DNA of 64,000 nucleotides from Emticicia sp. C21. Its GTDB lineage: Bacteria; Bacteroidota; Bacteroidia; Cytophagales; Spirosomataceae. The stretch is taken from contig NZ_QVMT01000008.1 in the NCBI RefSeq assembly GCF_003418935.1, positions 45,919 through 109,918 on the forward strand. Reading direction: 5' to 3'. Position 1 is the first letter of the stretch; every line of letters starts with the position of its first letter. Shown here in pieces: positions 35,457 to 45,290 of the stretch. The notes under the pieces were generated by a model. The model was not told the origin of the DNA and searched no databases. It worked only from the letters and a program-made list of their open reading frames with translations. The translations under genes were made by a program, and so were the position numbers.

Positions 35457-36194
35457 ATGAATTACTTTATTGGTTGTTCAGGCTTCTCCAATAAAGATTG
35501 GAAAGGCTTTTTCTACCCAGATAATCTCCTTTCTAAAGATTATTTGGTCTATTACGCAGAGCATTTTAACGCTATTGAAATTAACTCAACTTTTTACCGT
35601 AAACCCACAGCAAAAACCTTACAAAACTGGTACGCACAGACACCTGCTGACTTTCTTTTTTTTATCAAAATTCCACAAACTATTACGCACATTAATCAGT
35701 TAAAAAACGTGCGACAGGAGATTGCTGAATTCTGTAAACATATCGGCAATAGTTTAAAAGAGAAATTGGGTGGTTTTTTATTTCAGTTTCCTCCCTCTTT
35801 TGTATGTGATAAAGAAAACCTTAGTAATGTATTAAACGGACTCAACTCCAGATTTTTAAACGTCGTTGAGTTCAGACATAAGAGCTGGTGGAATGAAAGT
35901 GTGTATGAAGTCTTAAAGGAGCAGGGAATTGTTTTTTGTGGGGTAAGTATTCCTAAAGATGTTCCAGATGATATGATTATCAATCACCCTGAAACGATGT
36001 ACTATCGTCTTCATGGTAAGCCTATCCTTTTCAAATCTCAATATAGTGATGAAGAATTGGAGAACTTAGCCGCAAAAGTTATGGCAAGCGACAGAAGTGC
36101 TTATATATTTTTTAATAATACATGGGGTATTGCTGCCATAAAAAATGCCAGATTTATGCAAAAACTCTTGGAAAACACCCATCAGTTTTCATAA
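35457..36194 (+). CDS. DUF72 domain protein
   Basis: The 245-residue protein matches the DUF72 family: YFIGCSGFSNKDWKGFFYP at the start, NAIEINSTFYRKP, LFFIKIPQTITH, KLGGFLFQFPPSF, VVEFRHKSWW, and MYYRLHGKP. The fold is a TIM-barrel-like one and function is unknown. An AGGAGA ribosome-binding sequence supports the ATG. Length is typical and the gene stands alone. Confidence 0.92.
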   Translation: MNYFIGCSGFSNKDWKGFFYPDNLLSKDYLVYYAEHFNAIEINSTFYRKPTAKTLQNWYAQTPADFLFFIKIPQTITHINQLKNVRQEIAEFCKHIGNSLKEKLGGFLFQFPPSFVCDKENLSNVLNGLNSRFLNVVEFRHKSWWNESVYEVLKEQGIVFCGVSIPKDVPDDMIINHPETMYYRLHGKPILFKSQYSDEELENLAAKVMASDRSAYIFFNNTWGIAAIKNARFMQKLLENTHQFS

Positions 36195-36384
36195 TTTTGC
36201 TACTATGAGAATGACAGTAATGCTCTAATATCTTCCCTGATGTCTTCCTGACATATTATGCCTTTTTTCAAAGGCTGGTTTTTCTATTGCTTATTATTTC
36301 AAGGCATTTTATCGAATGAAATCACTGTGGTGTCTCATCAACAGACTATTTATTCGTTATGATGCCCTTTTATCTATTACTGTC

Positions 36385-37167
36385 ATGCAAGAAATCTTAG
36401 ATATAAATCAAATTCAACAATTCATCCATCAGGGATTTATCAGAATCGATAATGCTTTTTCTCCAGAATTGGCAGAAGAAGCAAGAAATATTCTCTGGAA
36501 CGATACAGGCTGTAACCCCCATGATAAAAGTACCTGGACAAAACCAGTTATCAGACTCGGCATGTACATGCAAGAACCTTTCGTAAAAGCTGCAAATACT
36601 AATATGCTACATACTGCATTCGATCTATTGGTAGGACAAGGTAATTGGATACCTTGCAGAAGCATGGGTACTTTCCCAGTTCGTTTTCCGTCTGATGAAG
36701 ACCCAGGCGATACAGGTTGGCATGTAGATGCCAGCTTTCCGGGCGATGACCCCGACAATTTTTTTGAATGGCGCATTAATATACATTCAAAAGGCCGGGC
36801 ATTGTTAATGCTATTTCTTTTCTCTGATGTCGGTGAAAAAGATGCTCCTACGCGCATTCGTGTGGGCTCTCATCTGGACGTAGCAAAGGCATTAGAAGAA
36901 TCAGGTGAAAAAGGACTTTCATTTATGGAACTAGCTATTAAACTTATAGGAATGCCTATAAGAGAAGAAGTATTGGCCACCGGAAAAGCCGGAACTGTCT
37001 ATTTGTGCCATCCTTTTATAGCACATGCCGCACAGGCACATCATGGCACTGAACCCCGATTTTTGGCGCAACCACCACTTTTGCTCAGAAAAGATCTGGT
37101 GATTAAAGATAAAACAGAAGCCTATACCCCAATAGAGGAAGCCATTAGATTGGGGTTGTGGAAATAA
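36385..37167 (+). CDS. Phytanoyl-CoA dioxygenase (PhyH) family protein
   Basis: From ATG 36385 (MQEILDINQIQQF) the product is 260 residues; an earlier ATG at 36316 adds an unlikely 23 residues. It is an Fe(II)/2-oxoglutarate oxygenase: the metal His-x-Asp is in TGWHVDASFPG, and the distal His lies in FIAHAAQAHHGTEPR, followed by an Arg that would bind 2-oxoglutarate. The substrate is unknown. A hairpin follows at 37215-37257. Confidence 0.87.
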   Translation: MQEILDINQIQQFIHQGFIRIDNAFSPELAEEARNILWNDTGCNPHDKSTWTKPVIRLGMYMQEPFVKAANTNMLHTAFDLLVGQGNWIPCRSMGTFPVRFPSDEDPGDTGWHVDASFPGDDPDNFFEWRINIHSKGRALLMLFLFSDVGEKDAPTRIRVGSHLDVAKALEESGEKGLSFMELAIKLIGMPIREEVLATGKAGTVYLCHPFIAHAAQAHHGTEPRFLAQPPLLLRKDLVIKDKTEAYTPIEEAIRLGLWK

Positions 37168-37214
37168 ATCCTTAGCCCCTAAAGAGGAACTTTAAATAAG
37201 GGATAAAATATAAA

Positions 37215-37257
37215 CACCATACTTAACCCAATAATATTTTATCAGGTTAGTATGGTG
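37215..37257 (+). terminator. Terminator after the PhyH gene
   Basis: CACCATACTTAACC at 37215-37228 pairs with GGTTAGTATGGTG at 37245-37257 with one bulged base. It lies 47 bases after the stop. Confidence 0.55.
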
Positions 37258-37314
37258 CTAATAAAAGTTTTTATTAATGCAATCACTTATTCACTAAATC
37301 GCCCATTCACTCAA

Positions 37315-37764
37315 TTACTTAAACCTGTGCGTTTTGAAAATGCTGATGATTTCCTGCTCATTACTTGGGTTAAGTATTGAAAGAGCTGTTGAGGTCATAC
37401 TGTCCTGATAAATAATGGCTCTTAGCAATATATCATTCCCATCTGGCTGTTTGGCTATTAAAGCCTTATGGCCATCAATCTTTGTTTCTTCGTAATAGAG
37501 TGGTTTAGGGTTGCTATCTTTATTAATAGTGCCATTATACCAACCATAGTCAAAATAGATTTTATCCGCGCCTCTTTCGAAATAACCTACATAACTATCT
37601 GTCCCCTGCTGATTCACTAGTTTCCAGTCTTGTGTAGGAAAGCGTAATGAAAAAGTCCTGCTTTCAATGGGAAACATCTTGTTCCAATCAGGTTCTACAT
37701 ATTCGCCCGGCTTTTTACAAGCCAATGCCGATAATAGAACCAATAGAAGCACTGTATTTTTCAT
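37315..37764 (-). CDS. Lipoprotein of unknown function
   Basis: The 149-residue product has a lipoprotein signal peptide (MKNTVLLLVLLSALAC, acylated Cys16). The mature part has mixed strands and helices (RTFSLRFPTQDWKLVNQQGT; GHKALIAKQPDGNDILLRAI) without a family I recognise. It follows another lipoprotein gene by 13 bases, so the two form an operon. Confidence 0.8.
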   Translation of the reverse strand: MKNTVLLLVLLSALACKKPGEYVEPDWNKMFPIESRTFSLRFPTQDWKLVNQQGTDSYVGYFERGADKIYFDYGWYNGTINKDSNPKPLYYEETKIDGHKALIAKQPDGNDILLRAIIYQDSMTSTALSILNPSNEQEIISIFKTHRFK

Positions 37765-37777
37765 GATTTAACCGCGC

Positions 37778-38194
37778 TTAATTATACTTGGCTGATATCT
37801 GTTTTACCTGCAGTTGGTTTCCATCAAGCTGATTGATTTCAAACTCAAGAATAAAATTACCACCCCAATATTTTCCATTTAGTGTAACCTTGTCTTTATC
37901 TTTACTCCAAGCTCCCTGAGTTTCTGCATAGCTAATGGGAGGTGTACCACACCAACCGGCATTCTGACGAGAGATAAGCAAGCCATTGGGCTTAAATGCA
38001 TAACCCGGTTTATCCTGCTCAAATGCCGATGCCCGATGAAAGCTGTAAATTACTTCATCGTTAACAGTTTCGCCCTTATCCATCACCCATGTTCCTTCGA
38101 TTGGGTTTTGAGGGTCATATTTTGTGCTACAGCCCGATAGGAGGCTTACAAAAAGCAGTGCCAGCACAAGAGTAATAAAAGTATTTTTAGTCAT
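37778..38194 (-). CDS. Lipoprotein of unknown function
   Basis: From the internal ATG at 38194 the product is 138 residues with a clear lipoprotein signal (MTKNTFITLVLALLFVSLLS, then GC). The mature part (NPIEGTWVMDKGETVNDEVI; GAWSKDKDKVTLNGKYWGG) looks like a small lipocalin-like beta barrel. The 17 codons upstream of this ATG would mask the signal peptide and are excluded. It is first in a two-gene operon with the lipoprotein at 37315-37764. Confidence 0.78.
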   Translation of the reverse strand: MTKNTFITLVLALLFVSLLSGCSTKYDPQNPIEGTWVMDKGETVNDEVIYSFHRASAFEQDKPGYAFKPNGLLISRQNAGWCGTPPISYAETQGAWSKDKDKVTLNGKYWGGNFILEFEINQLDGNQLQVKQISAKYN

Positions 38195-38420
38195 GAGTAT
38201 GTTTTTTTTAATAGGATACTTTTTGTTGAAAAATAGTTGCAACAAAAACCAGAATTAACTTTCTAATCAGATAGTAGTCAAATATTTATAAACAGAAGTA
38301 AGAAATAGTTATCGCAAAAATCCCTTGTCTGGTTTTTGAAAAATAAGGTCCCGTTTATCCTAAAATCAAACCATTTAACATATTTGTATTACAAACTACC
38401 TGTTTTTACATAGTAGCTAT

Positions 38421-38428
38421 TATCTTTG
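38421..38428 (+). promoter_or_regulatory. Candidate -7 box (TATCTTTG)
   Basis: TATCTTTG fits TAnnTTTG and lies 30 bases before the ATG at 38459. Confidence 0.5.
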
Positions 38429-38458
38429 AATATCTTTCACTTTAAACAATGACAAATT

Positions 38459-38878
38459 ATGAAAAAACTTCTTGTATTAGCCTTCGTTTGTTTGGGCTTT
38501 TCGGGCTTTGCCCAATGTAATCTTGATTTAGTATTGACCTCTTCAAAAACCGAATACCTCGATGGCTCCGGAACAATACAGCGTTCAGTTGACGAAAACA
38601 GCACCATTGAAATCACTAAAACTCAAATGTTGATTACACCTGGCAGTGGTAATACTATGACTGGCAAAATTACTTCTACCACTTGTAATTGGACCACTGC
38701 CTTCAAAGAAGGCAAAAGTGTAATTAAAGCCGATTTCGAAGACGGATCGGGAAATACCATGCACGCAACAATGACCATAGAAGGTAAAGGTGACAAAGTA
38801 ACTTTCACGATGGAAATTGCCGAAATGGCAGACAGAGTGATCAAGGTTAACATTGATAGTTTTAAAGAAAAGAAATAG
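38459..38878 (+). CDS. Small secreted protein, unknown function
   Basis: The 139-residue protein has a signal peptide (MKKLLVLAFVCLGFSGFAQ) and a mature domain rich in short strands and Thr (TEYLDGSGTIQRSVDENSTI; MLITPGSGNTMTGKITSTTC) with two Cys residues that could pair. Family not recognised. It has its own -7 box and terminator, so it is monocistronic. Confidence 0.8.
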   Translation: MKKLLVLAFVCLGFSGFAQCNLDLVLTSSKTEYLDGSGTIQRSVDENSTIEITKTQMLITPGSGNTMTGKITSTTCNWTTAFKEGKSVIKADFEDGSGNTMHATMTIEGKGDKVTFTMEIAEMADRVIKVNIDSFKEKK

Positions 38879-38914
38879 ATTGGCTTATTAAAACAAGAAG
38901 ACTGTAAGACCTAA

Positions 38915-38950
38915 AAAATGGTATCAGAGAAACCTGATGCCATTTTTTTT
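38915..38950 (+). terminator. Intrinsic terminator
   Basis: AAAATGGTATCAG at 38915-38927 pairs with 38934-38946 (one G-U pair) and is followed by a T run. It ends the secreted-protein gene 37 bases upstream. Confidence 0.85.
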
Positions 38951-38960
38951 ATAATTAATT

Positions 38961-38990
38961 ATTGTTTTACATTAATTAATTATATATTTG
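38961..38990 (+). promoter_or_regulatory. Promoter of the ABC transporter operon
   Basis: TATATTTG at 38983-38990 fits the -7 consensus exactly, with ATTG at 38961-38964 18 bases before it as the -33 box. The ATG is at 39125, so the leader is about 130 bases long. It contains a small hairpin (GCTCCT-CAAAA-AGGAGC, 39076-39092). Confidence 0.55.
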
Positions 38991-39124
38991 TATCAAGAAA
39001 TCCTTACAATAGGGTGAAAACCTTTTTTGCATAAGTAAAAGCCTGAATCCTGGAAAAACGGAACCAATAAAAAAAGCTCCTCAAAAAGGAGCCTGGCATT
39101 GTATTGCCTAAAATATATAAAATT

Positions 39125-40009
39125 ATGAATCAACTATCACTCAAAAACATCAACAAAACCTATGGCAATGGCGTGAAAGCCATTGAGGGGGTAAACCTTG
39201 AAATCAGTAATGGCATGTTTGGCCTGCTAGGCCCCAACGGTGCCGGAAAATCTTCGTTAATGAAAACTATTGCAGGCTTACAAAGCCCGGATAGTGGCAG
39301 TATTACATTAAATGGTACAGATATAGTTACCGATACTGATTTTATTAAGCAACAGTTAGGTTTTCTGCCGCAGGATTTCGGTGTGTATCCTAAAATATCA
39401 GCTTACGATTTACTAAATCATTTAGCCACTTTGAAAGGAGTCGTTAACAAAGCGGCCCGTAAAGAGCAGGTATTGGCGTTATTGGATAAAGTTAACTTAT
39501 ATCAGCATCGGAATAAAGAAGTCTATACTTTTTCGGGTGGTATGCGCCAGCGGTTTGGTATTGCACAGGCACTTTTGGGCAATCCTCAATTGATAATTGT
39601 TGATGAACCTACAGCCGGGCTTGACCCCGAAGAACGCAACCGTTTTAATAATTTATTGAGCGAAATAGGTGAGGATATTATCATTATTCTTTCAACCCAT
39701 CTGGTAGAAGATGTGAAAAATCTCTGTACAAATATGGCTGTGATGCATCAGGGAAAAGTCATTGCACAAGGCAAACCCTCTCATTTTGTGGATTCATTGG
39801 CAGGGGCAGTCTGGAAAAAGACCATCGATAAAAAAGAAAGGGCCGAATACGAGCAGCATTTCAGCATTATCTCTACGCAACTGACTGAGGGCAAACTGAG
39901 TATTCATGTCTATGCCGACAAAAGACCAGATAGTCATTTTGAGGTTCTCACTCCTACCCTTGAAGACTACTATTTCTTTATTATGAACCAACAAAAGCTG
40001 GCCGCATGA
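39125..40009 (+). CDS. ABC transporter ATP-binding protein
   Basis: From ATG 39125 the product is 294 residues: Walker A GLLGPNGAGKSS, Q-loop near LGFLPQDFGVYP, signature FSGGMRQRFGIAQALLG, Walker B LIIVDEPTAGLD, and the switch His in ILSTHLVED. It energises the membrane protein encoded next; the genes overlap by four bases (ATGA). Seven extra N-terminal codons exist upstream but are poor. The transported substrate is unknown. Confidence 0.94.
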   Translation: MNQLSLKNINKTYGNGVKAIEGVNLEISNGMFGLLGPNGAGKSSLMKTIAGLQSPDSGSITLNGTDIVTDTDFIKQQLGFLPQDFGVYPKISAYDLLNHLATLKGVVNKAARKEQVLALLDKVNLYQHRNKEVYTFSGGMRQRFGIAQALLGNPQLIIVDEPTAGLDPEERNRFNNLLSEIGEDIIIILSTHLVEDVKNLCTNMAVMHQGKVIAQGKPSHFVDSLAGAVWKKTIDKKERAEYEQHFSIISTQLTEGKLSIHVYADKRPDSHFEVLTPTLEDYYFFIMNQQKLAA

Positions 40010-43000
40010 AAACCACCACACAGTTTAAATATCTACTGGCATTCGAACTAAGTCTCTTTTTTAAAAGAGTCTGGATATATATTGTTCTACTGGCTTTTCT
40101 GGGTTTGGGTTTTGTAGGTGGTTCGTCATTTTCGGCATTCACTACCGAAAATACTTTTCGAAACTCTCCCTTTGCCATTACCTATATCTTAGGGTATTTA
40201 TCGCTTTTCTGCATTTTCACTTCAAGTATGTTAGCTGCACAGGTGCTGTTCCGTGAACAGGAACATCATTTTTCAATGGTTTTGTATGCTACACCTTTGA
40301 AGAAGCTCAATTTCTTTCTGAGCAGATTTTTGGTTGTTTTTGGTATTACGGCTTTTACTTTATTTCTATTAGTTATAGGTTTTGCTATTGGGCAGCAGAT
40401 GTCACGCTTTGATGCCAGTGAGTTTGGCCCTTTTCATTTCTGGTATTATTTTCAGCCTTTCCTGCTGCTTACCGTTCCTAACACATTTTTCTGTTCAGCT
40501 GTTGTTTGTAGCATTGGCTTGCTGACCAAAAATAAACTTCTGGTCTATATTTCCGGCCTGTTTATTTTTATTGCCTATCAAGTAACACTCATTTTTTCAG
40601 GCTCTCCTTTAATTGCCGGGGGCTTACCTCCTACCGAAGAATCAATGCAAATGGCAGCCCAGTTTGACCCCTTTGGTTTATCGGCCTTTTTGCATCAGAC
40701 TTTGCTATGGTCTGCTATTCAGCGCAATACTACGGTAGTAGCCCTGACAGGTATTATGCTTTTTAACAGGGTATTTTATATAGCATTCTCTTTTCTATTG
40801 CTGATAACAGCCCATCGTTTATTCAGATTTTCAGTAGATGGGAAAAGCAAGAATGTTAAAGAAACGACAAAAGTAAAAACTACTCTTCTACCTTACAGAA
40901 TAGTCTTACCTCAGGTTTTCAGTTTCAGCCATCAAGCCCAATCACTGCTTAGTCTGGTAAAAATTGACCTGACTTTTGTACTGAAGAGTATTCCCTTTGT
41001 GCTGATTCTGATAGGTATTGTTTTCTTTGTGTCTATGGAAATGTATGGCGAGATAGAGCAAGGCATCCGTATCCCAGAAAACTATGTAAGTACCGGACTT
41101 ATGGTCAATACTATTCTGGAAACTTTCCCTGCGCTATGTACTATGGTTATTTTGTTTTACAGCAACGAGTTACTCTGGCGTAGCCGTAGCTCAAATTTTC
41201 ATCTGATAGAAAATACTACTCCTGCAAACCTGTTTGTACGCTTCGTTGCTAAGTGGTTTTCGATGACTTGTATCATTCTTTTACTAATCACAGGGGTTGT
41301 AATCACTGGCATTGTTTTCCAGATAGTCTATCAATATCCACATATCGAATTTGATACGTATATTTATATAGGTTATTTAGCAGGTTTGCCCTTAATATTC
41401 AGTTCGGGCATCATCATAGCTATTCAACAAATCATCAGAAACAGGTATGTAGGATTGATTGCTGCTACTGCTTTTGTTTTGCTCACTACCACCAGTATCG
41501 GAACCGCCATTCATATCAAACATCCATTACTTAGAATTGGTAGTGCTTTTGGCGGTGAATACAGCGCCATGAATGGTTACGGGGCTTACCTCACTCTATT
41601 CAACTGGAAAATGTTGTTTGGTATTTGTGCTACTTTCATCATCGTACTTTTAATTGTGCAATTGCAGCAAAAAAATAAAAGACTTTGGAAATTAAGCACT
41701 ACACTTAGTCTTTTAGCATTCTTGCTTATAGCCATTACATCGGGCTTCTTTGTGAATAACCGCTTAGAAATAACAGATGAAGAATCCACCCTCCGATGGC
41801 AGGCGAATTATGAGAAAAAATATAGGGCATTTCAAAATCTACCTAAGCCTGATATCAAAGCTGTGAAAACTAGTATTGATTTGTTTCCTGAACGCAATGC
41901 ATATCAGGTGTCGGCTACATACATTTTGCAAAACAGTACCAATCAACCCATTAATAAACTTTTGTTTTATCTCGACCCTGAGATTTCGTTGAAAAATCTG
42001 AAAGTGGCACATCTGGAAGTGAGTGAAGCCGATTCGGTATACGGGCATTATTGGATAAGTTTAGATAAGCCTTTACAGCCGCACGATAGTATTAAGGCTA
42101 GTTTTGCATTTAGTTATGTCTGGAATGCTTTCAGCCGTGTTAATTCTTTTAATGCCATTGTAGAAAATGGGGCATTTATGCGTATCAGTAATTATTTCCC
42201 GCAGTTAGGTTATCAGTCAGGCAATGAGATTGCTCATGAAGTAGAGCGGAAAACACGCAATCTGGGCAAGGCTACACCTCATAAAAGTCTGGAAGCGCCT
42301 CGTGAAGAAGCAGCAGAATGGCTCAGCATAGACATGCAATTATCTACTTCTGCTAACCAGATTGCTATTGGAGTAGGTGAATTAATGAAGCAGTGGAAAG
42401 CCAATAATCGTAACTATTTTCATTATAAAACCGATATGCCTGTACGGTTCAGATTCGGGGTTTCTTCAGCTGATTATGTTGTTAGAAAGGTACAACATAG
42501 GGGTATTGGTATTGAGGTATATTATCATCCGGCTCACTCTGAAAACGTGGATGGTTTGATAACCAATGCTAAGAATACCCTTGATTATTGCGAGACCAAC
42601 TTTGGCAAATATCCTTTTAAAACCATTCGTTTTGCTGAAATCTCGGCATTTAGCAAAGGCTTTGCAGCTACGGCCTATCCGGCCACTATATTCATGACTG
42701 AAAACATGGTTTTTCATGCCAATGTCAAGGGCGATAAGCAGCAGGATGTGATTAATGAACTGGCCGGACATGAGCTTTCTCATGAATGGTGGGGAAGCAC
42801 GCAGTTTGTACCTGACGAAAGAGAGGGAGGAAGATTTTTAAGCGAAACTTTTGCCATGTATACCGAATTGATGCTCGTAAAACGAATGTATGGGCAAAAG
42901 CGTGTGTTGGAAAATGTACGTATGCATAAAAACATCTACCTAAGCGACAGAGGTTTCAGCGATGAACAACCGCTCTATAAAACCAATTATAGCAATCTGC

Positions 43001-43518
43001 ATCAGTTCTATTCAAAAGGCATGGTAACCATGTATCAGCTGTCCGAATTGATAGGTGAAGACAAAGTAAATAAGGCTTTGCGGAATATCTATCAGAAATA
43101 TGCAGGTAGCAATACCCTGCCTATTACCACTGATTTTCTGGATGAAGTCTATACCCTTACGGATACCTCTTTGCACCCTGCCATTGATGATTTGTTTAAA
43201 AAGATTATCATCTACCAACCTGTGGCTCAATCTATCAAAACAAAGCAGGTCGGTAATCAATATGAAACAAGTTTCGAAGTAATTGTGAATAAATACCGGG
43301 AAGATGGCATGGGGAAGCAGACTCTCGTGGATTTTAGTGGTACTATTGAAATAGGGTTTTCTTTTAAGGATGGTAAGCCACAGGTGATAAGCTTTCCTAT
43401 TGTGCATAATAAGACGAATATTAAAATAAGCCATGCTGAAAAGCCTTTGGAAATGGTTTTAGACCCGAATGAAAAAATGATTAAGATTGGTGACAGTATA
43501 AGTTATCGGTTGAAATAG
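40006..43518 (+). CDS. ABC permease fused to M1 zinc aminopeptidase domain
   Basis: The 1,170-residue protein has about twelve transmembrane helices in residues 1-600 in two permease-like blocks, then a peptidase part of about 550 residues. The zinc motif HELSHEWWG starts at His922, with the third ligand Glu in RFLSETFAMYTEL, as in M1 gluzincins. An M1-type N-terminal beta domain precedes it (YQVSATYILQNSTNQPINKL). The peptidase half should face the periplasm. The usual GAMEN exopeptidase motif is not evident, so true aminopeptidase activity is uncertain. It overlaps the ATPase gene by four bases and is followed by a strong terminator. Confidence 0.9.
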   Translation: MKTTTQFKYLLAFELSLFFKRVWIYIVLLAFLGLGFVGGSSFSAFTTENTFRNSPFAITYILGYLSLFCIFTSSMLAAQVLFREQEHHFSMVLYATPLKKLNFFLSRFLVVFGITAFTLFLLVIGFAIGQQMSRFDASEFGPFHFWYYFQPFLLLTVPNTFFCSAVVCSIGLLTKNKLLVYISGLFIFIAYQVTLIFSGSPLIAGGLPPTEESMQMAAQFDPFGLSAFLHQTLLWSAIQRNTTVVALTGIMLFNRVFYIAFSFLLLITAHRLFRFSVDGKSKNVKETTKVKTTLLPYRIVLPQVFSFSHQAQSLLSLVKIDLTFVLKSIPFVLILIGIVFFVSMEMYGEIEQGIRIPENYVSTGLMVNTILETFPALCTMVILFYSNELLWRSRSSNFHLIENTTPANLFVRFVAKWFSMTCIILLLITGVVITGIVFQIVYQYPHIEFDTYIYIGYLAGLPLIFSSGIIIAIQQIIRNRYVGLIAATAFVLLTTTSIGTAIHIKHPLLRIGSAFGGEYSAMNGYGAYLTLFNWKMLFGICATFIIVLLIVQLQQKNKRLWKLSTTLSLLAFLLIAITSGFFVNNRLEITDEESTLRWQANYEKKYRAFQNLPKPDIKAVKTSIDLFPERNAYQVSATYILQNSTNQPINKLLFYLDPEISLKNLKVAHLEVSEADSVYGHYWISLDKPLQPHDSIKASFAFSYVWNAFSRVNSFNAIVENGAFMRISNYFPQLGYQSGNEIAHEVERKTRNLGKATPHKSLEAPREEAAEWLSIDMQLSTSANQIAIGVGELMKQWKANNRNYFHYKTDMPVRFRFGVSSADYVVRKVQHRGIGIEVYYHPAHSENVDGLITNAKNTLDYCETNFGKYPFKTIRFAEISAFSKGFAATAYPATIFMTENMVFHANVKGDKQQDVINELAGHELSHEWWGSTQFVPDEREGGRFLSETFAMYTELMLVKRMYGQKRVLENVRMHKNIYLSDRGFSDEQPLYKTNYSNLHQFYSKGMVTMYQLSELIGEDKVNKALRNIYQKYAGSNTLPITTDFLDEVYTLTDTSLHPAIDDLFKKIIIYQPVAQSIKTKQVGNQYETSFEVIVNKYREDGMGKQTLVDFSGTIEIGFSFKDGKPQVISFPIVHNKTNIKISHAEKPLEMVLDPNEKMIKIGDSISYRLK

Positions 43519-43541
43519 GTAAAATCTTCCACTTTTTATTA

Positions 43542-43586
43542 AATACAGAAAAGCCACCAGAAAACTTCTGATGGCTTTTCTGTATT
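43542..43586 (+). terminator. Strong hairpin terminator
   Basis: A 19-base arm (43542-43560, AATACAGAAAAGCCACCAG) pairs with 43568-43586 with one mismatch and a 7-base loop. It ends the ABC operon 24 bases after the stop. Confidence 0.8.
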
Positions 43587-43727
43587 AAACTAAACCTCTT
43601 TTGGTCTAATTTCCAGAAAAGTGCAATATACGATTCAAGATTAAAATCAAATTAAAACAAAATTAAAACCATAGATTACCTTTTTCCGTAAGTACTCACA
43701 ACATAGTATTTACAATAACACACATTT

Positions 43728-45233
43728 ATGAAAACAATCAGACTCTCCACATTAGCTCTTTTTCTAAGCTTTGCCATTTCTTCATGTAAAGATGATAGCG
43801 AAACTATCGATGTCGTTAAGCCCGATATAACATTCTTTACTTTAATAGATGGCAAACAGTTAATAAAAATTAATGCCAAAAGCTCCGAAACTGCTGCAAG
43901 TACTACTACAATTACAGGCTTACAAACCAATGATATGCTAACGGCCATTGATTTCCGTCCTGCCACCGGAGAATTATACGGCGTAAGTTCTCAAAATAGA
44001 ATCTATGTAATCAATCAGGATAATGGCTCTGCCCGTCTAGTGGGTACTGCTGCTCTTAATCCTGTAGTGAATGGTTCAGCAGTTGCGCTTGATTTCAATC
44101 CAACCGTTGATAGAATCAGATTAGTAACCAGTAGCGGACAGAATTTACGTTTACACCCAGAAACGGGGGCTGTGGCAGCTACTGACGGCACTATTAATGG
44201 AGGTTCAAGCCCGGGTATTGAAGCAGTAGCTTATACCAACAACTTTGCAGGAGCGACTGCTACCGTTTTATACGACATTGACCCGAAATCAGATAAATTA
44301 TATAAACAAGACCCGCCTAATAATGGGACTTTGGTAGAGGTAGGCGCATTGGGCGTAGACGTAACTATGTCGGCAGGCTTTGATATAAGTCCTGAAAACG
44401 ACCTGGCGCTCACGGCTGTAATGGTGGGTGGTAAGTGGGAATTGCATCAGGTAGATTTAGCTACGGGCAAACTGACTAAACTAGGTAATCTGCCGTCAGG
44501 CAATATTAATGGCTTGGCTATTCCAACCGCACCGGTGGGTTATGGTATCGACGAATCAAACAACTTATTGATTTTTAATGTAACAAAAGCTGGCACTCCA
44601 GTGAGCAAAGCCATTACAGGTTTGCAAAACGGAGAAACTATTTTAGGGATTGATATGCGTCCTGCTACAGGACAACTATATGCTTTAGGCAGTTCAAGTC
44701 GACTGTATGTTATTAATACTGCTTCAGGTGCCGCGGCTGCTATCGGAACTGCTCCGTTCGCCACACTTTTGTCAGGAACCAGTTTTGGGTTTGATTTTAA
44801 CCCGACAGTTGATAGGATCCGTTGTATCAGTAATACCGGTCAGAATCTTCGATTACATCCTGAAACCGGAGTAATTGCTGCTACCGACGGAATACTTAAT
44901 CCCGGAACACCAAGCGTAACGGCGTCGGCCTATACTAACAATTTTGCAGGGGCTGCTACTACTGTGCTATATAATATAGATAGCATGACCGACAAACTCA
45001 ATAAGCAAGACCCACCTAATAATGGTACACAGGTAGAAGTAGGTGGTCTGGGCATTAATGCCGAAGCCGCAGGGGGTTTTGATATTGGCAGCAGAAGCGG
45101 CATGGCCTATGCTATATTAAAAGTAGGCGATAAATCGGCTCTTTACAGCATCAACCTGATGTCGGGGGCAGCCACCAAAACTATTGACTTGCCCAATACG
45201 GTACGCGCCTTTACTATCGGTTTAGGGTTTTGA
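43728..45233 (+). CDS. DUF4394 lipoprotein with two tandem copies of the domain
   Basis: The 501-residue product has a lipoprotein signal (lipobox Cys20 in FAISSCKDD). The mature part is a DUF4394-type propeller-like domain in two copies (about 35-255 and 265-500). The copies share the pattern AIDFRPATGELYGV/GIDMRPATGQLYAL, DFNPTVDRIR, GQNLRLHPETG, AYTNNFAGA and KQDPPNNGT. The closeness of the copies suggests fairly recent internal duplication. The function is unknown; surface location is expected. Confidence 0.87.
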   Translation: MKTIRLSTLALFLSFAISSCKDDSETIDVVKPDITFFTLIDGKQLIKINAKSSETAASTTTITGLQTNDMLTAIDFRPATGELYGVSSQNRIYVINQDNGSARLVGTAALNPVVNGSAVALDFNPTVDRIRLVTSSGQNLRLHPETGAVAATDGTINGGSSPGIEAVAYTNNFAGATATVLYDIDPKSDKLYKQDPPNNGTLVEVGALGVDVTMSAGFDISPENDLALTAVMVGGKWELHQVDLATGKLTKLGNLPSGNINGLAIPTAPVGYGIDESNNLLIFNVTKAGTPVSKAITGLQNGETILGIDMRPATGQLYALGSSSRLYVINTASGAAAAIGTAPFATLLSGTSFGFDFNPTVDRIRCISNTGQNLRLHPETGVIAATDGILNPGTPSVTASAYTNNFAGAATTVLYNIDSMTDKLNKQDPPNNGTQVEVGGLGINAEAAGGFDIGSRSGMAYAILKVGDKSALYSINLMSGAATKTIDLPNTVRAFTIGLGF

Positions 45234-45258
45234 TAAATTTGTGAGAATTGCAAAAACG

Positions 45259-45290
45259 GCCTTAAAGCATTTGCTTTAGGGCTATTTTTT
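45259..45290 (+). terminator. Intrinsic terminator of the DUF4394 gene
   Basis: GCCTTAAAGCA at 45259-45269 pairs with TGCTTTAGGGC at 45272-45282 (one G-U pair), then TATTTTTT. It lies 25 bases after the stop. Confidence 0.85.

Noticed and set aside
35267..35494. 75-codon plus-strand frame
   Set aside because: It overlaps the well-supported DUF72 start, which has its own ribosome-binding sequence.
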